58,151 bases of DNA from an uncultured Flavobacteriales bacterium (GCA_937929815.1 CALFUW010000059.1:1-58151), one strand, 5' to 3'; shown: positions 18,522-28,080, numbered from the stretch's first letter. A program made the numbers and translations. Notes: generated by a model from the letters alone, not told the origin.

Positions 18522-19805
18522 TTAGTAATGACACTTACCACATTCGAGACCGCCAATCATTTCAGCGGTAACTTTTTGAGTTTTGTATTTCTCTTTTAGC
18601 TTGTCGTGCAAGTCTTTGTAATAGCCATTATCAACGTTGATTTCTGTTTGCCGATGACAATCAATACACCATCCCATCGTGAGTTCAGAATGTTGATATA
18701 AAACTTCCATCTCCTCTACTGGGCCGTGGCAGGTTTGACATTCGAGCCCGGCAACATTAACGTGTTGAGCATGATTGAAATAAGCGAGATCGGGTAGATT
18801 GTGTACACGAATCCACTTAACAGGACGCTGGTCATATCCAGGTATGTATGAATTTGTTTCGCGGTCAAAGCCTACAGCAGCATAAATTTTATCGATCTCC
18901 TGAGTACCATATTTAGGACCCTCTTGAATATATGTGTGACAATTCATACAAAGAGCAGCAGAAGGTATGTTTGAATGTTTACCTTTTTCTGCACCGTAGT
19001 GACAATACTTACAATCTATTCCATTGTCACCGGCATGAATTTTATGAGAAAAAGCAATCGGCTGCTCAGGCATATATCCTTGTTCGACACCGATGGACAT
19101 GAGGCCCCAGTAAAGTTCTTTAAGCAGGAAAACAGATAATATTATAGTCGAGACCATTATGACTTTGCGATTTTTGACTGCAACTTGTACACCTTTGGAA
19201 AGATCTTCAAATGCAGAAGTTGGCTCCTCGCCTTTTAAAATTCGGAGTGTATTCTTGATTTTAATAAGAATCAATAAATGAATCAACAAAAAGGCAGACA
19301 ACAGCGCAAGAATCCAGATATTCACTCCACTTCCCTGGTCACTCGGAGCCGTGCCGGTAGCTACGACGCCTGCGTCTCCGGCTGGAGCTGCAGGCTTATC
19401 TCCTACGATGGTGTAGGCTAAAATATCTAAAATGTCCTGGTCTGACAGCAGAGGAAATGCCGGCATGGCTGAACGGTTATATTCTTCATACACAGCAATT
19501 GCATCCTTGTCTCCGCTGGCTCGAAGCTCGGCATTGTTTCTTATCCACTTGATCAACCACTCTGTAGAGCGCCTCTCTGTAATCCCTGCCATAGCAGGAC
19601 CGACAAGGCGCTTATCGAGCTTGTGACAGGCAGCACACTGAGCATTGAAAAGCTTTTTACCTGCGTCAGGATCTCCCGGTAAATCACCATTCCCTCCTTG
19701 CGCAACCAAAGACAAGCCGCTCATCACCATAAATACAATCAATAGCATTGCATTGAGCCTGTTAAAACATGTTTTCATACTTCTCATAATATCGTTTCGG
19801 TACAT
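18522..19805 (-). CDS. actA: Alternative complex III multiheme cytochrome ActA, six CXXCH sites
   Basis: 427 residues if the first ATG (19805) is used. The promoter box at 19820-19827 leaves only about ten bases of leader, so the ATGs at 19787 or 19778 (MKTCFNRLNAML) are plausible true starts. A signal peptide (residues about 18-36) is followed by a class I cytochrome c domain with CAACH at 57-61 and a likely axial Met in SAMPAFP. Two membrane helices (about 162-181 and 214-230) separate it from a c3-type domain with CKYCH 265, CMNCH 286, CQTCH 356, CIDCH 380 and CGKCH 422. The protein collects electrons from ActB and passes them towards ActE and the oxidase. The extra N-terminal heme domain distinguishes it from a five-heme ActA. 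Confidence 0.94.
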   Translation of the reverse strand: MYRNDIMRSMKTCFNRLNAMLLIVFMVMSGLSLVAQGGNGDLPGDPDAGKKLFNAQCAACHKLDKRLVGPAMAGITERRSTEWLIKWIRNNAELRASGDKDAIAVYEEYNRSAMPAFPLLSDQDILDILAYTIVGDKPAAPAGDAGVVATGTAPSDQGSGVNIWILALLSAFLLIHLLILIKIKNTLRILKGEEPTSAFEDLSKGVQVAVKNRKVIMVSTIILSVFLLKELYWGLMSIGVEQGYMPEQPIAFSHKIHAGDNGIDCKYCHYGAEKGKHSNIPSAALCMNCHTYIQEGPKYGTQEIDKIYAAVGFDRETNSYIPGYDQRPVKWIRVHNLPDLAYFNHAQHVNVAGLECQTCHGPVEEMEVLYQHSELTMGWCIDCHRQTEINVDNGYYKDLHDKLKEKYKTQKVTAEMIGGLECGKCHY

Positions 19806-19819
19806 ATATACTCTGATTG

Positions 19820-19827
19820 CAAAGTTA
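19820..19827 (-). promoter_or_regulatory. -7 promoter box of the act-cta operon
   Basis: On the minus strand this reads TAACTTTG, a perfect match to the Bacteroidota -7 consensus TAnnTTTG. It is the only such match I found in the 154-base divergent gap upstream of actA. No good TTTG -33 element is visible at the usual spacing. Confidence 0.55.
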
Positions 19828-19959
19828 TATTCCTAACTATTTTTTTTCATTGGAGGTTTAAATCAATATTTCCAATTTAAAATGTTTCTAAACAAATCGG
19901 AACTGCTTTGTTAAATCAGGGCTTTAGCTCATAATTGCCTTTATAATTTTCACCCTATT

Positions 19960-21354
19960 ATGATAAAAAATTTGTTAAATATTCTTTCAGGTTTTATAGG
20001 TTTTATTCTTGTTTTAGTGTTTTTGGAAAAACGTATTCCGTACCCACAAGCTGTTGTTATTTCAATGTTTGCATGGATGCTGATATGGTGGACCAATCAG
20101 GCTGTTCATTATGCGGTCACATCTCTGCTACCCATCATTGTACTACCGATATTTGGAATTAGCACCTTAAAAGAAGCTACAACTCAATACTCCAATCCTG
20201 TAATTTATCTATTTTTCGGTGGGTTCTTACTTGCCCTCGCTGTTGAAAAGTGGGGTATACACAAACGATTAGCTCTATGGATGCTGACGTTATTTAACAG
20301 AAATCTGTTGTCTGTTTTTTGGGCAGTAATGTTATCCACATATTTTTTAAGCATGTGGATGAGCAATACCGCAACTGCTATTATGATGCTGCCGATTTGC
20401 TCTGCTCTTCTTGCCATTTTGGCAAACAGCACAGCTATTTCGGCCTCTATCAGGGAAAGCCTGTATTTATCGGTTGCATTTTCGGCCAATATTGGGGGAA
20501 TTGCGACATTGATAGGGACGCCTCCAAATTTGGTCTTTTCAGGATTTTACAACGAAAAATTTCAATCTCCCATTACGTTTTACGACTGGTTTTTAGTAGG
20601 ATTTCCGATTAGTTTGATCTTTTTGACTGCTGTATTTTTACTTCTTCGGCCAAGAAAAGATGTGACGTTTTCGCCGGAGCTTCGATCACTTATTAAAAAT
20701 GAATACAAAAGTCTTGACGAAATGAATTCTGCTCAAAAAAGGGTGTTGGTCATTTTTGCAACGGTGGTTGCTCTATGGTTTGCCGCACCATTTTTAAACG
20801 CACCTTATGTAAATGACACATCTGTCGCTCTTTCGGGAGGGCTTGTCCTTTTTTTAGTTAATTCCGGCTTAAGAGATCGTTCGAAATTGCTGGAGTGGGG
20901 TGATACAAGGGACTTATCATGGGGCATTTTATTGCTTTTCGGCGCGGGACTTACGATGGCATCAATGTTTGATAAAACAGGCCTTTCAGCTGTATTGAGT
21001 CGCTTTTTTAGTCAGTCTTTTCAATCAAATTTGGTTCTAATTCTTTTTTTGGTGGCATTTACGGTATTTGCTACTGAATGTATGTCCAACGTAGCGTTGA
21101 CTGGATTGATGATGCCCGTCGCATTAAGCCTTGCACAGGGAAATTTACAGATATTTATCTACACCGGAATGGCAGTGGCCATGGCTTCGAGTTGTGCATT
21201 TATGCTTCCTATAGCTACTCCGCCAAATGCCGTTGTTTTCAGTACAGGTCAGGTAAGAATACTTGAGATGGCAAAAAAAGGATTTATTCTCAATATTTTG
21301 AGCATTTTATTGTTTTCATTGGTTTTGTCATATGCTCTAAAATCACTCGTTTAA
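19960..21354 (+). CDS. DASS (SLC13) family anion:Na+ symporter
   Basis: 464 residues and about eleven membrane helices. The family's two Ser-Asn-Thr sodium/substrate loops are visible: WMSNTATAIMMLPI (residues about 131-144) in the first half, and the second-half counterpart ATECMSNVALTGLMMPVA. LIGTPPNLVFSGF and ATPPNAVVFSTGQ complete the inverted repeat. Members carry dicarboxylates, citrate or sulfate with Na+; the substrate cannot be decided here. It is transcribed divergently from the act operon and convergently with pcm, 14 bases away, without a terminator in between. ATG at 19960. Confidence 0.9.
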   Translation: MIKNLLNILSGFIGFILVLVFLEKRIPYPQAVVISMFAWMLIWWTNQAVHYAVTSLLPIIVLPIFGISTLKEATTQYSNPVIYLFFGGFLLALAVEKWGIHKRLALWMLTLFNRNLLSVFWAVMLSTYFLSMWMSNTATAIMMLPICSALLAILANSTAISASIRESLYLSVAFSANIGGIATLIGTPPNLVFSGFYNEKFQSPITFYDWFLVGFPISLIFLTAVFLLLRPRKDVTFSPELRSLIKNEYKSLDEMNSAQKRVLVIFATVVALWFAAPFLNAPYVNDTSVALSGGLVLFLVNSGLRDRSKLLEWGDTRDLSWGILLLFGAGLTMASMFDKTGLSAVLSRFFSQSFQSNLVLILFLVAFTVFATECMSNVALTGLMMPVALSLAQGNLQIFIYTGMAVAMASSCAFMLPIATPPNAVVFSTGQVRILEMAKKGFILNILSILLFSLVLSYALKSLV

Positions 21355-21368
21355 AATTACAGGAAGGA

Positions 21369-22010
21369 CTACACTGCTTTATCCTCTAATAGGGGAACAA
21401 AGCGAAAATCTCCAAGCGCCTTAGCGGTAAAGATTTTATCTGATTTTTTCTGTATCAGGGTCATTTTTTGAGTGTTTTCACCTATTGGTATAATGAGTTT
21501 TCCTCCCGATTTGAGTTGATGCAGCAATTTTGGAGGTATTTTATTTGCCCCGGCTGTAACTATGATTTTATCAAAGGGGGCATATGCTTGCATACCTTCA
21601 TGGCCATCGCCATATTTACCTGTATATCTTATTCCCAGTTTGGTTAGAATGAATTTAGAAAAATGAAACAGCTCCAACTGCCGCTCAATGGTAAAGACTT
21701 TAGCTCCCATATAGAAGAGAACGGCCGTCTGGTAACCTGAACCAGTACCAATTTCAAGGATTTTTTCATTGGGTTGAATATCCAGATGCATTGTTTGAAA
21801 TCCCACGGTGTATGGCTGACTTATGGTTTGGCCTGCTGCAATTGGAAGTGCCTGATCACTGTAGGCAAGATCTTCAAGACTGGAATCCAGAAATAAGTGA
21901 CGTGGGACTTTCATCATGGCCTCCAATGTGCGTTCGCATGTGATTCCTTTATCCTTGAGTTGGTCAATCAATATTCTGCGTTTTCCTTTATGTCTTTCAG
22001 AATCAATCAT
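21369..22010 (-). CDS. pcm: Protein-L-isoaspartate O-methyltransferase
   Basis: 213 residues. The SAM-binding motif I is KILEIGTGSGYQTAVLF, followed by the acidic end of the second strand (VFTIER), typical of class I methyltransferases. The upstream PYTVGFQTMHL region, with 'ALPIAAGQTISQPYTVG', is the PCMT signature. The enzyme methylates abnormal L-isoaspartyl residues so that damaged proteins can be repaired; it is cytoplasmic. It stands alone, with the Ca2+ ATPase gene 100 bases upstream on the same strand. Confidence 0.93.
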   Translation of the reverse strand: MIDSERHKGKRRILIDQLKDKGITCERTLEAMMKVPRHLFLDSSLEDLAYSDQALPIAAGQTISQPYTVGFQTMHLDIQPNEKILEIGTGSGYQTAVLFYMGAKVFTIERQLELFHFSKFILTKLGIRYTGKYGDGHEGMQAYAPFDKIIVTAGANKIPPKLLHQLKSGGKLIIPIGENTQKMTLIQKKSDKIFTAKALGDFRFVPLLEDKAV

Positions 22011-22110
22011 CCGATTTATTTATGAAATTCAAATTAAATGAATAAAAGGTGATGTATGGTCACAATATTTTAAACATATAAGAATGTACGTCAAATATAT
22101 CTTGTTGAAA

Positions 22111-24738
22111 TCACATTCGATTTTTAAAAATCTGGAGGAAAATGAATTTTTCTAACTCCACGATGAGAAATAACAGCAAGCCCCCTGCCAATACCAGACC
22201 GAAGTGATACAGCTGCATTGGTACAGTTCTGAATATATTTTGAAATACCGGTAGATAAGTGAAGGCTATCTGAAGCAAAACAAGTGTACCTATTGCACGG
22301 AAGATATGCTTGTTGTTAAAAAAATCTCTTGCAAACACATTGTGACGAATGTGCTTACAATTCAATAAGTAAAATGCTTCACCGGCTACAAGGGCATTTA
22401 CTGCTATTGTCCGTGCGAGTTCAAGGGATTGGTATGTATTGATTGCATAGTGAAATAAAGCATATATGATGGCTGCAAGTATTATACCCACAAAGAGTAT
22501 ACGCCATATCAAATATGTATCGAGAATGGGCTTGGTGGGTTTGCGGGGTGGGCGGTTCATAACATTATCTTCAGTAGGCTCAAAAGCCAAAGAGATTGCC
22601 AGCGTAACCGCTGTGACCATATTGATCCATAGGATTTGAGGAGCAGAGATCGGTAAGGTGCCACCGGCCATGAGCGCCACTAAAATTGAAAGAGCCTCGG
22701 CGGCATTAGTCGGTAAAATGAAGATGATTGCCTTACGGATATTGTCAAATATTCCTCTTCCAAGTTTTACAGCATGTGAAATTGTCACAAAATTGTCGTC
22801 CGTCAATACGATATCCGATACATCTTTGGTCACTTGAGTCCCTTTAATGCCCATAGCAATGCCAATATCCGCTTTTTTCAAAGCGGGCGCGTCATTGACA
22901 CCATCGCCAGTCATTGCAACCGTCCTGTTTTGTGATTGGAGTGCTTCAACTAAACGGAGTTTGTGTTTTGGGGTGGTTCGGGCAAAGATGTTGCAGTTTT
23001 TAGCAATGTCTTTCCACTCTGTATCTGACAGGTTTTCGAGGTTTCGACCTTCTACCTTTCGCTCCGGATTTTTTATCCCCAGGATTTTTGCTATGGCACC
23101 TGCTGTTTCCACATGGTCGCCGGTTATCATTTTTACGTTTATTCCGGCTTTGTGGCAACGTGCAATGGCTTCAGTTGCCTCGGGTCTAGGAGGATCGATT
23201 ATGCAAGCAATACCTGCAAAGTTAAGATTTAACACATCTGAGTCTTCCAAACTGTTTGTCAAAGAGTCCATATCTCTCCATGCGGCTGCAATGATTCGAT
23301 ACCCATTGGCAGCCTTGCGGTTGAAAAGGCTTATGTACTCCTGTTTTTGAACATCATTTAAATCAGAAAGTTGAAGGATTTTTTCAGGAGCTCCTTTCAC
23401 GAGTATTTTAGCACGATTGCCATCTTTTATTTTTATAGCCATATATTTATGAGAAGAGTCAAATGGAATGGTAGCCAGACGCTCTGAGTCTGGCACAGTG
23501 ACACGAGCTTTTTTTACCATTACTTTCAGTGCCAATTCAGTCGGGTCTCCGGTCAGAACTGTCTTATCCTCTTCAGTGCGAATCTGTGCATCATTACATT
23601 GGTCAAAAATCCAGAATAGCATATGCATAGATTCAGATGTTACATCCCCTATAACCGATCCTGTGATATCATATCCGGTTCCCTCGAAGGTGACTGTTTG
23701 GTCACCGGCAATTAACTCCAAGACGGTCATTTCATTTTTAGTGAGTGTTCCTGTCTTGTCTGAGCAAATGTCCGTCACTGAACCCAGTGTTTCTACGGCT
23801 GGCAGTTTTCGGACGATCGCCTTATTACTGGCCATGTTTTGAACACCGAGAGCCAATGTAATAGTGATGATTGCCGGCAAACCTTCAGGGATAGCCGCTA
23901 CAATGATTCCAATGGTATTAACAAGAATTTCCTCCGTGCTGAATCGATGCAGATACCATGTGACCACAGCCACTACACCTGACAAACCAAGTATAGAAAA
24001 GGAGAGTTTTTTCGAAAAATCTTCAATTTTTTGAAGAAGAGGGGTAGTGCTTTTCGATATGTCAGTGAGCAAGGCACTGATCTGCCCTAATTGTGTATTG
24101 CTTCCGGTGGCTATGACAACCCCCTTAGCTCTTCCATAAGTGGCATAGGTACCTGAAAAAACCATATTTTTCTGGTCTCCGGGCATCAAATCTCCGTTTA
24201 ATTTGTTGGTATGCTTTTCTACAGGTATGGATTCGCCGGTTAGAATAGCTTCTTCCATTTTTAAAGAATTGGATTCAAATAGCCTGATGTCCGCCGTCGC
24301 TCGCTGTCCTGATTTTAATATGACCACATCGCCGGGAACCAATTCGCTGCTATCCACATTTTTAATCAATCCCCCTCGAATGACCACTGCTTCATATTTT
24401 ACCATTTTGCGAATGGATTCAAGAGCCTTTTCGGCCTTCCCCTCCTGTACAAATCCTACAATGGCATTTATGAGGACTACTCCCAGTATTATGCCTGTAT
24501 CAAGCCAGTCTTGCAACAGTGCAGTCAGCACCGAAGAAGCTAGTAGAACATAAATCAGGGGATTATGAAATTGTTCCAAAAATTTTTTCCATACAGGTGT
24601 TTTTGGTTTTTCAGGTAACACATTCAATCCGTACTTTTCCTGACGTCTTACTATTTCATCCTGAGTAAGTCCGTTTTCACTTGTCTCTAAATAGTCAAAA
24701 ATTTTTTTGATATCCTGTTGATAAGCCTTCATTCTCAT
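22111..24738 (-). CDS. Calcium-transporting P-type ATPase (P2-type)
   Basis: 875 residues. The order is: cation-ATPase N-terminal domain (YLETSENGLTQDEIVRRQEKYG), actuator domain with AILTGESIPVEK, M4 with IPEGLPAIITITLALG (PEGLPA marks P2A/P2B Ca2+ and related pumps), phosphorylation site CSDKTGTLTKNEM, nucleotide domain with KGAPEKIL, hinge MTGDGVNDAPALKKADIGIAMG, and C-terminal helices with WINMVTAVTLAISLAFEP (M6). It hydrolyses ATP to export Ca2+ (or a similar cation) across the inner membrane. ATG 24738 gives MRMKAYQ; the ATG two codons later is equally possible. No accessory gene is nearby. Confidence 0.92.
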   Translation of the reverse strand: MRMKAYQQDIKKIFDYLETSENGLTQDEIVRRQEKYGLNVLPEKPKTPVWKKFLEQFHNPLIYVLLASSVLTALLQDWLDTGIILGVVLINAIVGFVQEGKAEKALESIRKMVKYEAVVIRGGLIKNVDSSELVPGDVVILKSGQRATADIRLFESNSLKMEEAILTGESIPVEKHTNKLNGDLMPGDQKNMVFSGTYATYGRAKGVVIATGSNTQLGQISALLTDISKSTTPLLQKIEDFSKKLSFSILGLSGVVAVVTWYLHRFSTEEILVNTIGIIVAAIPEGLPAIITITLALGVQNMASNKAIVRKLPAVETLGSVTDICSDKTGTLTKNEMTVLELIAGDQTVTFEGTGYDITGSVIGDVTSESMHMLFWIFDQCNDAQIRTEEDKTVLTGDPTELALKVMVKKARVTVPDSERLATIPFDSSHKYMAIKIKDGNRAKILVKGAPEKILQLSDLNDVQKQEYISLFNRKAANGYRIIAAAWRDMDSLTNSLEDSDVLNLNFAGIACIIDPPRPEATEAIARCHKAGINVKMITGDHVETAGAIAKILGIKNPERKVEGRNLENLSDTEWKDIAKNCNIFARTTPKHKLRLVEALQSQNRTVAMTGDGVNDAPALKKADIGIAMGIKGTQVTKDVSDIVLTDDNFVTISHAVKLGRGIFDNIRKAIIFILPTNAAEALSILVALMAGGTLPISAPQILWINMVTAVTLAISLAFEPTEDNVMNRPPRKPTKPILDTYLIWRILFVGIILAAIIYALFHYAINTYQSLELARTIAVNALVAGEAFYLLNCKHIRHNVFARDFFNNKHIFRAIGTLVLLQIAFTYLPVFQNIFRTVPMQLYHFGLVLAGGLLLFLIVELEKFIFLQIFKNRM

Positions 24739-24819
24739 TTACTTAATTTGGTGGTATCAAAAAACATTGATATTTTAAATTTAAAAATGACATTAGTCTG
24801 TTTTACAAAAAAATAAGAT

Positions 24820-26199
24820 TTGAAGCCAATTTTGAGATTTAAGACCATTTCAGGAGAGCGTTTTTTCCGATGGCTGATACCTGGCCAATTTGGAATTGCT
24901 TTTATCATCACAGTGGTAGTGATGACGGCTGCGATGTGTAAAAATGGATTGAATGTCAGTGGTTTTTTTTCGACACTGGATCAGTGGCAGAGAGGTTTCT
25001 GGGATGCTTCTCTGATGGTATTCACAATGCAAATGCTTTTGATTCTTGTCTTTGGATACTCCATTGCCATTAGTCCCAAAATGTACAGGATACTTAAAGC
25101 GATAGCTGAACTACCACAAAGCGGTGGTCAAGCAGTTGTAATTGCTACTGTCATCTCCATGGTAGCGTCCTGGCTCAACTGGGGCTTAGGCCTGGTGGCA
25201 GGAGCAATTTTTGTGAGACTTGCCGGACATTCGTTACAGAGCAGAAAAAACCCATTTAACTACCCCCTTCTAGGAGCATCAGGATACTCAGGTATGATGA
25301 TCTGGCATGGTGGCTTATCCGGATCTGCTCCTTTAAAAGCTGCCGAACCCGGGCACTTAAAAAGCATGGTGCCATCTGATATCCCTGTTCCTGACACAAT
25401 TGAGATCACTTCAACCCTTCTCAGCGGAAGTACTCTTTTGATCACACTTTTTACATGCCTTGCAGTTGTAGCCACAAGTATTTTTCTGTACCGACTCGGA
25501 TATGTAAATAATCACAATTCTGAAATACCTCCACTAATAGCGGAATCCGCACCCAACGCTGATAGCGTTACTGGAGCAGAAAGATTGGAATTCAACAAGT
25601 GGCCTGCATATTTGATTAGCCTGCTGATATTCGGATTTTTGATTCACAAAGGCATCCATGAAAAAAGCCTCGGATTTTTTACCCCAAATGTTGTAATATC
25701 AATCCTGCTTGGTACCGGCCTATGGCTTCATGGTAGTTTGAGGGCCTACATGCTATCTATCGACAGAGCAATGACGAGCGCTGCGGGAGTTGTTTTATTG
25801 TTTCCTTTTTATTTTGGAATCATCGGTCTTCTAAGATATAGTGGACTCACTACTGAGATCACCGGTTGGTTTGTGGCTCATGCCGGAGTAGGAACTTTTC
25901 CTTTATTAGTCTTTGTAAGTTCAGCACTATTGAATCTGCTTATACCCAGTGGGGGCGGACAGTGGGCAGTTCAGGGGCCGATCATACTTGAATCAGGCCT
26001 ACGATTAGGTATTCCTTTAGAGAATGTTATCATGAGTTTTGTCTATGGGGATCAACTTACCAATATGCTCCAACCTTTTTGGGCCATCCCGCTTCTGTAC
26101 ATTACCCGCATCAAGGCATCTGAATTATTGGGCTACACATTTTTTATCTTTCTGGCAGGACTATTGATCTTTAGCCTTGGCATACTTTTGCTTTTCTGA
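24820..26199 (+). CDS. Short-chain fatty acid transporter, AtoE/TIGR00366 family
   Basis: 459 residues with about eleven membrane helices. Characteristic blocks are SWLNWGLGLVAGAIFVRLAG, GYSGMMIWHGGLSGSAPLK and the C-terminal NLLIPSGGGQWAVQGPI with MSFVYGDQLTNMLQPFWAIP; these match the AtoE-type family that takes up acetoacetate, butyrate and similar acids. The start is taken as TTG at 24820 (peptide MKPILRF), because the first in-frame ATG lies past the first membrane helix. A 132-residue gene of unknown function follows after 24 bases and a TlpA-like gene after that, so the three may form an operon. Confidence 0.88.
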   Translation: MKPILRFKTISGERFFRWLIPGQFGIAFIITVVVMTAAMCKNGLNVSGFFSTLDQWQRGFWDASLMVFTMQMLLILVFGYSIAISPKMYRILKAIAELPQSGGQAVVIATVISMVASWLNWGLGLVAGAIFVRLAGHSLQSRKNPFNYPLLGASGYSGMMIWHGGLSGSAPLKAAEPGHLKSMVPSDIPVPDTIEITSTLLSGSTLLITLFTCLAVVATSIFLYRLGYVNNHNSEIPPLIAESAPNADSVTGAERLEFNKWPAYLISLLIFGFLIHKGIHEKSLGFFTPNVVISILLGTGLWLHGSLRAYMLSIDRAMTSAAGVVLLFPFYFGIIGLLRYSGLTTEITGWFVAHAGVGTFPLLVFVSSALLNLLIPSGGGQWAVQGPIILESGLRLGIPLENVIMSFVYGDQLTNMLQPFWAIPLLYITRIKASELLGYTFFIFLAGLLIFSLGILLLF

Positions 26200-26223
26200 A
26201 TTGTTAAGAAAACCGTAGAATCT

Positions 26224-26622
26224 ATGCAAGACATCAATCTGGAAGTGGCCAGGTTACAGAAAGAAATCGAGAGCTACCTTAATCTTGGAAATACAAGCAT
26301 CATTTTTGAATACAAGGAACGAAACGGCCACATTAAGCTATATGTCATTACCATCAATCCGCGTCACAATCAAAGTTTTCTATTTCACAGCACCGAAGGC
26401 ATAGACAAAAAAGACTGTCTGGTTAAAATGCTCGATTACATCAAAAATTTCAGATCAAAGGAAAACTCTTACACCATACAATGGACGGTGACCGGTGAAA
26501 ACGAGTTGCATACATCTTACTTCCGGGCAAAAGATATATTGGAAGCTATCGAAAAACTCCATTATGGACGCGACCCAAACTCGATCACCATTTACAGTGC
26601 AGTATTAAATCCAATATCCTAA
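26224..26622 (+). CDS. Hypothetical small cytosolic protein
   Basis: 132 residues, no signal peptide or membrane helix. Predicted order: an N-terminal amphipathic helix (LEVARLQKEIESYLNLG), several beta strands (SIIFEYKERNGHIKLYVITIN, SYTIQWTVTGE), and a C-terminal helix (AKDILEAIEKLHYG) ending with a strand (SITIYSAVLNP). I do not recognise the family. It sits tightly between a fatty-acid transporter gene (24 bases) and a TlpA-like gene (4 bases), so it is likely translated as part of that unit. Its function is unknown. Confidence 0.7.
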   Translation: MQDINLEVARLQKEIESYLNLGNTSIIFEYKERNGHIKLYVITINPRHNQSFLFHSTEGIDKKDCLVKMLDYIKNFRSKENSYTIQWTVTGENELHTSYFRAKDILEAIEKLHYGRDPNSITIYSAVLNPIS

Positions 26623-26626
26623 TCTT

Positions 26627-27139
26627 ATGAAGTTTAATCTAATATCTCTTCTTTTTGGCCTTTCTCTGGGATTGGCCGCCCAATCCGGTAGCTTTAAATC
26701 CATTCCCGCAGTTGAAATTAAAAATCTTAATGGCAAGACTGTAATTTCCTCCGAGGTGATTTTAAATGGTGAATCGCCAATTGTACTTAGTTTTTGGGCA
26801 ACATGGTGCAAACCTTGTGTCACGGAACTCAATGCCATCAAAGAGGTCTATGAAGAGTGGCAATCGGAAACCGGTGTAAAAATCATTGCCGTCTCTATAG
26901 ATGACCCAAGAAATGCATCAAGGGTTAAGCCCTTCGCAAAAGGTCAAATGTGGGAATATGAAATCTTTATCGATGAAAACTCTGATCTCAGAAGGGCAAT
27001 GAACGTCAATAATATTCCACACACCTTTTTATTAAATGGCAAAGGAGAAGTCTTATGGCAACATACCGGATATATTCCCGGTGATGAAGACAAACTTTAC
27101 GACCTTATTAAAAAGGTAGCGAGAGGAGAATCACTCTGA
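26627..27139 (+). CDS. TlpA/ResA-like thioredoxin-fold protein
   Basis: 170 residues. An N-terminal signal peptide (NLISLLFGLSLGLAAQS) directs it to the periplasm. The active site is FWATWCKPCVTELN, with the CKPC motif at residues 61-64, and the cis-proline loop NNIPHTFLLNGKG follows near 126. Members reduce disulfides in cytochrome c apoproteins or other exported proteins. There is no cytochrome maturation gene beside it, so its partner is unclear. It ends 24 bases before the convergent T9SS cargo gene. Confidence 0.87.
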   Translation: MKFNLISLLFGLSLGLAAQSGSFKSIPAVEIKNLNGKTVISSEVILNGESPIVLSFWATWCKPCVTELNAIKEVYEEWQSETGVKIIAVSIDDPRNASRVKPFAKGQMWEYEIFIDENSDLRRAMNVNNIPHTFLLNGKGEVLWQHTGYIPGDEDKLYDLIKKVARGESL

Positions 27140-27162
27140 GCCTCAATATTCGAAAATAGGAG

Positions 27163-27879
27163 TTAACGCCTTACAACCAAACGACGGGTTGATTCCGGCC
27201 TGCCATTGATATAAGTGGTATACAAATAAATCCCTGGCTTTAAATCAGCCACAGAAATAATGTGCTTTTGATTGTTTGAATTAAATAGCATTGATTTTAT
27301 GACACGACCCGTCAAATCAGCAAAAGAAATATGGGCGCTTTCATGAGCTTTTAATTCCAATATACATTCAATAAAATCGGATGCCGGATTAGGATACACA
27401 CCTGCGATGCGATTAGAGGTTTCAACCTTTGAAATGCTAAAGGTCTGAGTCACTTCGAAGGTTACAAGGATGGAAACCGAATCATCAGGGCTTTCATCCA
27501 CAAAAAAAGTGTACATGATCTGACCGGTTCGTGCAACTCCATCTTTGTCAGGATACACATGCCCTGAAAAATCAACACTATTGGTTGCTCCAGCTGCTAT
27601 GGTGATACCAATCGGACTAACATTTACTTCAGGCTCAAAACAAAAACCCCAGCAAATTGCATTGCTATCTACCAATGAATTGGATGGATTGTAATGTCTT
27701 TTCACCTTTACGGTTTTGGGAGACGAAGAAATGTTGCGCACACTTGCTTTGCCATAAATGTCATCGCTGGTAAACGCATTACCCATTACGAGAGAATCAT
27801 AATTTACTATTTGAAGCGATTGTGATTGAATGCTCCAGGCTGCCGAAATAAATACAATGAGTAAAAATCTTTGAAACAT
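27163..27879 (-). CDS. Secreted protein with T9SS type A C-terminal sorting domain
   Basis: I choose ATG 27879 because it opens directly on a signal peptide (MFQRFLLIVFISAAWSIQSQ); an upstream TTG start would add seven residues before it. The mature part (residues about 22-150) looks like an Ig-like or DUF1573-like beta domain, with KTVKVKRHYN and GQIMYTFFVDES. The last 75 residues are the Por secretion tail: GVYPNPASDFIEC, FADLTGRVIK, DLKPGIYLYTTYINGRPESTRRLVVRR split by strands. The protein is thus exported through the Sec and then the type IX pathway to the cell surface. No catalytic motif is visible. Confidence 0.85.
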   Translation of the reverse strand: MFQRFLLIVFISAAWSIQSQSLQIVNYDSLVMGNAFTSDDIYGKASVRNISSSPKTVKVKRHYNPSNSLVDSNAICWGFCFEPEVNVSPIGITIAAGATNSVDFSGHVYPDKDGVARTGQIMYTFFVDESPDDSVSILVTFEVTQTFSISKVETSNRIAGVYPNPASDFIECILELKAHESAHISFADLTGRVIKSMLFNSNNQKHIISVADLKPGIYLYTTYINGRPESTRRLVVRR

Positions 27880-27965
27880 AGACAAAAAATCATTCAACAA
27901 ATGTATAAAATTATAAGGAAACTTTTATGATTTTATAAATGATAACCATTAATGGATAAATCGTG

Positions 27966-27973
27966 TATTTTTG
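27966..27973 (+). promoter_or_regulatory. -7 promoter box of tRNA-Leu
   Basis: TATTTTTG matches TAnnTTTG exactly and ends 16 bases before the first base of the tRNA, which is a normal distance for a short precursor leader. Confidence 0.6.
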
Positions 27974-27988
27974 CGCACCGATTCATAC

Positions 27989-28070
27989 GCCTGAGTGGCG
28001 GAACTGGTAGACGCGCACGACTCAAAATCGTGTACCGTAAGGTGTGCCGGTTCGATTCCGGCCTCAGGTA
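27989..28070 (+). tRNA. tRNA-Leu (anticodon CAA)
   Basis: The cloverleaf can be drawn by hand. The acceptor stem GCCTGAG (27989-27995) pairs with CTCAGGT (28063-28069), with a G-U at position 1-72. The anticodon stem CACGA/TCGTG encloses CTCAAAA, which places CAA at 34-36 (reads UUG, leucine). A long variable arm, as expected of class II tRNA-Leu, precedes the T arm GCCGG-TTCGATT-CCGGC. A discriminator A (28070) follows; CCA is not encoded. Confidence 0.95.
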
Positions 28071-28080
28071 CAAATCAAAA

